Under the pieces are notes generated by a model. It had not been told where the DNA came from, did no database searches, and saw nothing but the letters and a program-made list of their open reading frames with translations. The position numbers were made by a program, and so were the translations under genes. From Pezicula radicicola (Eukaryota > Ascomycota > Leotiomycetes > Helotiales > Dermateaceae), in the NCBI GenBank assembly GCA_003008705.1, contig PDUO01000004.1:496001-560000 (forward strand): 64,000 nucleotides of DNA. Reading direction: 5' to 3'. Each line of letters begins with the position of its first letter. Position 1 is the stretch's first letter. This document shows, piece after piece, positions 57,680-64,000 of this stretch.

Positions 57680-59641
57680 TCAATCTAAAACTTTTCTTGG
57701 GCGTCCACGACCACTTTTTTGAACCACTTTAGTAGACTGGTTGCCTTTCTTATTGGTCATACTAGCAGTACTCTGCGTATCACTCTCTAAGGTTTCCTCA
57801 GTGCCCAAGTTCTTAACTTGCTTCTCAGGACGGTCCGCATTTTTGTTGGTATGAGTTACGGTTCTTTGCGTTGTACTCGACGCATGCGACGCATTCGACG
57901 CATTCGACGCATTCGACGCATTCTCAATATTACCCAGTAAGTGTTTTTTTACTCGTATCGTAGATTTCTTACTGGCAGCACTTTGAGTATTACATGCTGG
58001 CGTAGTTACATCCTCAGTGGTCGCGAGAAAGGTAGACTGGTTCGATTTTTTCCTACAATCAGGGCTCAAAAAATATTTCCCTGGTACCGTCACATTCTCC
58101 ATAGACAAGTTTTCCTCAACTTCCATCTCAGTTCTCTTCTCGAAGCCAGTATTTTGTGTGCCACTAGCCGACGCAGTTGCATTCTCCACAGGTAAGTCGT
58201 TCTGAACTTGTGAATTAGCGCCCATGATATAATCAGCGATTTCTTTTATGGTATATTCCGTATGCATCTCAATGATGGGTTCATAGATTTGGCGTCGAAC
58301 AGGATCCATGAATGGGTGATTGAGCAGGAAACATAAATGCGCTAGGCCCCGAATTCTACTACACAAATAAGCGAGGTCTACTCGTATTTTCGCCGACAAG
58401 AGGTTTTCATAATTGAGAGAGTGTAACTTTTCAAAGCTATCAGTTTCAAAGTCAGAGAGCACTAGCCACAATATCTCGTCTTTGGCGTCATGGAAGTCGT
58501 TGATATCGTCTTCACGGATCTTCTGGAGAGCTCCGTAAACTTTTGAATACATTTTCTGCAGATACTCAGCCTCATCCATGATTTTGAATACGGGATATTG
58601 GAGCGCTGCACGGCCGGCCTTAGTTAATAACATCCTTCTCGCCAGTTGCCCATACCACCATTTCAATGATTTACTGTACGTAGGCAGAGTGTTCCAGAAA
58701 AGTAGCATGAAGGTGTTGTGTTCTTCTCGACTGACACCTTCTGGTAGCCAGAAGTTATTGGGTTTCGGAAACGGTAGGATGCATTGTGGGAGGTTTCTTC
58801 GCTCCAAGTCATGGAATAGATACTTGAATGATCTGGCGAGGGTTCCTCCATTGATATTAGATTGTTTAACAGCAACGCTTTGGCTGACTCCGACTATCAT
58901 TGCTATGTAGTTTAGGTGCATTTCCTTTCTCCTTGTTCTTATTTGCCTATATCCAATGTCACCATATAGCGAACTGGCTCGTTGGTGTTTTCTTGAAGGT
59001 GGTAAAAGCAATTTGGGTGGATGGATTGTGTTGAACTCAGGTCGTAACTTTGGTGATGATAAATTTGACTTGGAGTTGAATGGTTGCAACTCTGGAAGTA
59101 GGGGTATATTTGGGTGGGGTTCGGATGGTTGTAGCTGTGGAGGCGGTAAATCTGGGTAGAGGTCAAATGGTAGTAACTCTGGCGATGGTGATGCAACTCC
59201 TTTTATACATTTCCATGCCTCCATAAACGAGTTCTCTGATTCAGGCGTACAATCTGCCGCTGGACTTGTTGCAGATGAAATCGGTTCATAATCCGTTGAA
59301 ACACTTCCAAAGTTTTGTTGAAGTAATTCAGGCGTAGTTGATGGACTGGATTCTGATTCAGATATTGGATCCCTCCACAGAATCTCATGGTGTTCCACCC
59401 GTTCCGGGGTATTCATTCGAAAGCTTGTCGTAGGTGTTGCAATTGAAATTGATTCGTCATCTCGTGTAGTCGTTCGAGATTCCGTTTCGGGATTTTCAAG
59501 TGAACTTGATTGTTCTGGTTCCGGTGTAGGCGTTCGAACTCTACGTATATAATGGAGAGACTTTCCAGGCAACGATTTTCCAGAACAAGAGTGCTTGTTT
59601 GCAAGGCAACGGGCTCCTGGAGGAAGATGTCTTCTCGGCAT
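57680..59641 (-). CDS. Hypothetical AT-hook protein, 653 aa
   Basis: Intronless frame from ATG at 59641. Residues 1-230 are Pro/Ser/Thr/Glu-rich and disordered (PSPELLPFDLYPDLPPPQLQ). A central folded part (about 235-480) is predicted helical from its pattern: LNYIAMIVGVSQSVAVKQSN, then KWWYGQLARRMLLTKAGRAA and RVDLAYLCSRIRGLAHLCFL. The C-terminal part is again Ser/Thr/Asn-rich with an (N/H)AS tripeptide run from a 9-bp minisatellite, and ends in KSGRGRPRKVLD, an AT-hook that would bind AT-rich minor grooves. Family not recognised; it looks lineage-specific. A nuclear, chromatin-related role is inferred from the AT-hook alone. It stands alone between repeat-rich spacers. Confidence 0.7.
   Translation of the reverse strand: MPRRHLPPGARCLANKHSCSGKSLPGKSLHYIRRVRTPTPEPEQSSSLENPETESRTTTRDDESISIATPTTSFRMNTPERVEHHEILWRDPISESESSPSTTPELLQQNFGSVSTDYEPISSATSPAADCTPESENSFMEAWKCIKGVASPSPELLPFDLYPDLPPPQLQPSEPHPNIPLLPELQPFNSKSNLSSPKLRPEFNTIHPPKLLLPPSRKHQRASSLYGDIGYRQIRTRRKEMHLNYIAMIVGVSQSVAVKQSNINGGTLARSFKYLFHDLERRNLPQCILPFPKPNNFWLPEGVSREEHNTFMLLFWNTLPTYSKSLKWWYGQLARRMLLTKAGRAALQYPVFKIMDEAEYLQKMYSKVYGALQKIREDDINDFHDAKDEILWLVLSDFETDSFEKLHSLNYENLLSAKIRVDLAYLCSRIRGLAHLCFLLNHPFMDPVRRQIYEPIIEMHTEYTIKEIADYIMGANSQVQNDLPVENATASASGTQNTGFEKRTEMEVEENLSMENVTVPGKYFLSPDCRKKSNQSTFLATTEDVTTPACNTQSAASKKSTIRVKKHLLGNIENASNASNASNASHASSTTQRTVTHTNKNADRPEKQVKNLGTEETLESDTQSTASMTNKKGNQSTKVVQKSGRGRPRKVLD
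57878..57923. repeat. 9-bp coding minisatellite in the AT-hook gene
   Basis: Five copies of GACGCATTC, the first with one change, encoding NAS/HAS tripeptides. The unit is a multiple of three, so copy number can vary without breaking the frame. Confidence 0.85.
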
Positions 59642-60690
59642 GGTGGACCGACCGTAGTGATGTTTCCTTGTACTGTCAAGGTTTTATAAGAATGAAGTGA
59701 TGAGTTATAATATAGGTAGTTGTATTGTAACGGATGAAGCACTGAGGATAGTATTTTAGACTTGCGGCTTGAAGGAATGATAAAAATTGGAAAAGCGAGG
59801 AAGGAGCAGTCCAGAACGCAATATACTATTACCTTAGTACGCCCATCGGTATGAACAAGAGGCCCTAACTTGCTACTAGTCCATTATATTATTGGTCAAT
59901 CCATCTTTATTTAGTGAATTAGCAGGACAAATTATTCATTCGCCTGCCTCTAAGGGTCCTTTTATACTTAATTCGTTGCCTCCATCCTGAAGTGGATCTT
60001 AGCGACGCCTAAGGCTAGATACCCCAGGTGCATCCTCTATCTGCGCTACAGACTACTTAACATGCTTTGTAGATGGCCCTAAATCTATCGACTAAATAGT
60101 GATCCTTATATCCCCAAAAATATTAAACGTCGTGCTTGTAAGCTTGTACCGTTACCGAACTTCACCTTGAACAAGGGCACGATAGTGTTTCTCCCCTGTT
60201 TCTAAAAGACTCTCTTGAGCGTGGCTTTGTAGAGAGGAATGAGCTACGCAAGTAACGGACACTACCTAATTAGTGAACTAAGACACATGGTTAACTGAAT
60301 TCTTTTCTAGATTTATCCTTCCTTCACTAGCTTAGTTGAAGATTATGTTTTGATAGTCTTTTAACCTGACTTACATAAGTCAAGTGAGTTACTCAATCTA
60401 AAGTAAAAAAAAAGCACTCTAAGACCCAATATCTCCATTAATTCATTTCATTTCTTCGTATTATGTCTGTTCTGTTATACGCGCGATCCCCCCAAACCAG
60501 GCCACATCACAACTATCGGACGCTGTAGCCTACTCGCATACAACAAATCAGACAACCCCAAATGCACTTCCTATCCCATACCATCCGGGTATCATAACAA
60601 TATTTAGTCATCGATCAGAACTTAGACAAAACACATTACCTCATCTTATCCATCTCATACACCTCTCCACCATCCTCATACTCATCATAA
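59642..60690. other. Spacer between AT-hook and MHYT genes
   Basis: 1.05 kb, AT-rich. A minus-strand frame continues for some codons above the AT-hook start but lacks conserved content. Isolated minisatellite-like strings (AAGTCAAGTGAGTTACTCAA near 60377) occur. Nothing else seen. Confidence 0.4.
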
Positions 60691-63408
60691 TCATCTACTC
60701 TCGATGCAAATAGCAAACAGTTCATCAACGAAGGTATTAGGTTCACTATCCTCCTTAGCAACCTTAGTGACAACACCCGCATTACTAGTATTCGGCATCT
60801 CTTTCATCTCCATACCTCCACTCTGATCATCACGACTACCACTCGAGCTATGATCCTCGGTATCTCGGACGTCGACTCGAACTTCTTTGCTGATCATGAT
60901 ACCACCAAACGAAGGAGTCATGGGTAAGTCGAGCACAAGGTTCTTCTCAGAATGACTGTCACCATGGGCCTTCTCACTCCTAGACTGGCGGTCCCAGAAA
61001 GGTTTCCTCGAAGATCGCTGTCGTTGCTCGTTAGGCTGGCGCTTTCCCAATACTGCCGGACATGGCTCATGGATATGACTTGTCATATCTTGCATCTTGT
61101 TATCGTACCAGCTAAACCTCCGAGCAAAGTTCCTACTCTTTGTGGAATAGGCGTCGCCTGTTCTCTTGGTATTGTCCGAGCTTGATCGGTTTCTAATGTT
61201 GAGCACAGGAGCAAATTCGCGGTATGTCTGCCTAGTGAATACGGCGTGATCCGGGGAGTTCTTATACACATGCTGTTGCATTTTGAAAAAGTCCATGGGA
61301 ATGAACTCCAATTTTGTGCCAGGAGCGCGACTGTGAATAGGTGCGATGAGTCGGAAGGCCAAGAGGGTTGCAGTACTGGGTTGGGAGTTCTCGGTCTGTC
61401 CACGGCAAGGTGCTTGAATGGGTTTAGCGACAAAAAGCGCTTCATTAAAAAAGGGGTCGTTAATTTCAACCTCTAAGGCTTTAAGGGTCTTGAGCAGTTG
61501 CGAGGCAAAGACTCTCTCATCTGCAGGAACAACTGGAGATTTAGAAGCGTTCTTGAGTGCCGTGGTTACTGCGCTGACGTTGCAAGAATCCAGGTTCCGC
61601 AAATAATCCACTTGCCAGTTCTCCAGCTCGTCTGAAGTAAGTAACATGGTCGGTAATTGGTTTCGGGCATCTTTACGGACAAGAACATCGAAACCACCCC
61701 GAATGGAGGCGCGAATGGCAAAACATGCAAGATGCACACCAGGCTCAAGAATAGGCTCCTCGCGCGCATAAGCACGCATATGCTCGAGGTGAAGAGAGAG
61801 TTCATCCTGACCAACTTGCATACTTCGCGCCAAGATAGGTACAACATTTTGTGTGTTGGCAAACCGGAAACCCGCAGCTTGGAAATCCAAGGCTTCACGC
61901 CTATCAACTCGACTAACGAGGAATAGCAGTTGTCCGCGACCAAAAAGAGGGAGGGTAAGGCCACCACGTTCTAGATCGACAGAACTTTCTGGTGTGTCAC
62001 GCCTGGCCTTCATCTTCTGCGATGGTTTCTGCCCAGTGCTGATTATCTCGTCGAATAATATGCCAAGATTTTCAAGAGGAACATTTAAGTCATCCGCCAG
62101 GTCTGCAGCTGCAACACACCAAAGCTCCCGGAAAAGAAGCGAGTAGTCTTCGATAGGTAATCCTTGGTCTGTCGCTAAGTCGATTTCAGATCTCGTTCCA
62201 GGCCGAGAACCTTTAAGGCCAGCACGATGAATGTGGGCTCGCATTCCGGGCAGTAGGTTGTCCAGGCTCTTCCAGTTTCGAGTCGTTCTGAAAATCCAGT
62301 GGAAGACGGGGTGGGAAATGCCAAAAACATCATCAAAAGACTATGCCATGTTAGAGTATGGAACCAAGAAAGGTGCTGTTATGTACTTACTCTTTCAACA
62401 AATGAGTTGGTTATCTTTCTGTTTGGCAGAAGTCCTTCTGGGGTCACCATGAGGCGCCCGTCCTTATCAAACACTGCAGCTGCTAGCACTACTTGTTGTG
62501 CTCTGTTTGCAGAAAGTGATCTTCGCCTTTGCGCAAGGAATGTCAAAGTAAAGAGAAATGAACAAGCGCCAACAGACTATAAAAGTTGGGATCAGCGACA
62601 AACAGTAAGTAATACAAGACTTACTAGAACAATCACTACAATTACTGTAGCGTTTCTCGAGATATTGTTAACTGTTGATCCTGCCATCTTCAACCTATAC
62701 TGCGTTCCAACTGAAGCCAGCCAATGCATCCCGGAAACAGCACCGGCAAGCAAAACAGCACAAAGACCTCTTCTCCACCATGAAGTTTCCCAAGATGATC
62801 GCCAGATGAAGAATACCGTTAGAGCAGCCATACTAGCAACAACCGCAATGACACAGGCGCCAAAGACCTTAGATATAGCATAGATGCAGTCGTAATTTGC
62901 TATGCCTGCTTGTCCAAGGTAGTGCATTCCCACAATCCCAAATCCCGCCAGTCCTCCTCCGATAGCAACTCTGAAGAATCGAATATTTTCGTTAGAACCG
63001 ACTGCGCAGAACGCAAGGAAGAGTACGAGGATTGGGAGGAAGAAAGACAAGGCAGTGAATCCAGAACTATAAGAAATCTGCAGTTCTTGAGAGCCATTTC
63101 CGAGGATGACTGCTCGGTTGCCAATGAAATGCATGCACCAGATAGCAATGCCACCCATAGATATTGAGGACCCGGCGAGGAGAAACCTGTTACAATTAGA
63201 GACCATGCGAGTGAAAAATGGACAAAATGGTTCCAACATACCAGTTATACCAACCTCTCATGGCTGTCCGTCGGTGAATCAACTCTAGTGTCGTCAAAGC
63301 TCCAACATAACTGACAAGGTATGAAAGTACCACATATCCCGGGTTAAAGTGTTGTGGCACTACTTGACCCTCCCACTGGGTCCAATCGTTGGTGGTGTTA
63401 CCTTCCAT
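60691..63408 (-). CDS. MHYT-domain integral membrane signalling protein (spliced, 4 exons)
   Basis: Exons 63408-63242, 63186-62625, 62576-62391 and 62340-60691 give 854 aa. The first 270 residues form about seven membrane helices carrying three MHYT motifs: IWCMHFIGN near 70, VGMHYLGQ near 130 and SGMHWLASVG near 205. In bacteria this domain is proposed to bind copper and sense small gases or oxygen, usually fused to GGDEF/EAL domains. Here the large C-terminal part has neither; it starts VFDKDGRLMVTPEGLLPNRK, then FGISHPVFHWIFRTTRNW, a fungal-specific region of unknown function, and ends in a charged disordered tail. All three introns (48-55 nt) are canonical and in phase. Role in the cell unknown; a sensor is the inference. 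Confidence 0.9.
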
Positions 63409-64000
63409 GTTGGATGGTTGTCATGAAGAGTGCAAAGGAAGTAATTTTGGCTTCTGGAATAGATAGAAATTGTACGCCGCTTGAGTATTTTTAAACTCCT
63501 AATGACAGACGCCAATCAGTATTGTAGTAACGTAATTCGTCGGCTAGTACCGAGAGCTTTAACACAAAGGGACGTTTCTATTCTGAAAGGCGTTGTTGAA
63601 GATTTCGAAGAGTATTGAAAAGTTCTCATCCGCACCGCATCGGACAGTGTTACAGTGTCAATGAAGAGTCAAGCACTTGATTTGATGGGCAACCCGTGGC
63701 CAAACTTTTGGATTGGCGTACAGATCAGCGGTGTTGGTGGAGTGTAAATTCTTTGTAGGCGCACGAAAAGCCTGTTCAGGAGTACTTTTGATTGTTGCTC
63801 GATATAGGTACAACCAAAGTACTACGAGAATGGTGAGATAGCTATGGGATTTTGGGGTCAGACGAGGTTCGGCTCTGAGGAAGATCTCAGTGCTCCAACT
63901 CCACGCTTTTGAATTCACTTAATGCTTATTGGTTGTGAGTTGCGAGTGATAAACAAATGGCGCTGAGCGCCATACAAAGTATGCGTTTGTGCTAGAAAGT
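63409..64000. other. Upstream flank of the MHYT gene
   Basis: 592 bp to the end of the window. A minus-strand frame of 86 codons (63658-63918) is open but has no recognisable content. It probably contains the MHYT promoter and 5' UTR. Confidence 0.4.

Overview
The window is nuclear DNA of a filamentous ascomycete (Pezizomycotina). The signs are short introns of about 47-85 nt with GTRNGT-like donors and CTRAC branch sites, a HET-domain gene, a fungal MHYT protein, a mitochondrial Cox8/Rsm25/PPR set, and AT-rich, repeat-littered spacers between dense housekeeping genes. A Leotiomycetes (Helotiales) origin is my best guess from protein feel only; nothing here proves it. One ambiguous base (33689) shows that this is a draft assembly.

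Layout. 0.2-7.4 kb is a dense housekeeping block: MTR4 exosome helicase (-), COX8 (+), a mitochondrial PPR protein (-) and mitoribosomal RSM25/mS23 (+). 7.4-11.9 kb is an accessory island with a decayed coiled-coil gene bracketed by arrays of an 18-bp minisatellite. 11.9-14.8 kb holds ARG4 (-, seven exons) divergent from VFA1 (+). After an empty 2.7-kb spacer comes YVH1 phosphatase (-, 17.5-19.0 kb). 19-31.8 kb is a gene desert of almost 13 kb. It contains a nested pair of TA-flanked miniature inverted-repeat elements, a GTAT microsatellite and a duplicated 70-bp block. 31.8-34.35 kb is a large C2H2 zinc-finger protein (+). 34.35-36.3 kb is AT-rich spacer with degenerate minisatellite and a 20-bp palindrome. 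36.3-38.7 kb is a HET-domain protein (-). 39.3-44.3 kb carries a DAO-type FAD oxidoreductase with a 17-nt microexon and a large single-pass membrane protein (both -). 44.9-51 kb is housekeeping again: ARG3 (+), NOP15 (-), a short-chain dehydrogenase (+) and an SMN homologue (+, five exons). 52.5-53.6 kb is a secreted cupredoxin-like protein (+). 53.6-57.7 kb is a second repeat-rich spacer with another TA-flanked MITE, a 47-bp direct repeat and a 50-bp tandem repeat. 57.7-59.6 kb is an AT-hook orphan gene (-), and 60.7-63.4 kb is an MHYT-domain membrane protein (-).

Connections. ARG4 and ARG3 catalyse the last and the third-from-last steps of arginine synthesis and lie 31 kb apart; both have a Gcn4/Cpc1-type TGACTCA heptamer close by. 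COX8, the PPR gene and RSM25 form a run of three nuclear genes for mitochondria. MTR4 and NOP15 both serve ribosome biogenesis. For the multi-exon genes marked 'spliced', I assembled the introns by hand; summed exon lengths are divisible by three and the proteins read through without a stop. No convincing tRNA, rRNA or CRISPR array was seen. I did not find a clear new molecular system. The most unusual items are the nested MITEs, the dispersed 18-bp minisatellite, the decaying coiled-coil gene, the MHYT protein, the microexon and the duplicated start region inside YVH1 intron 1.
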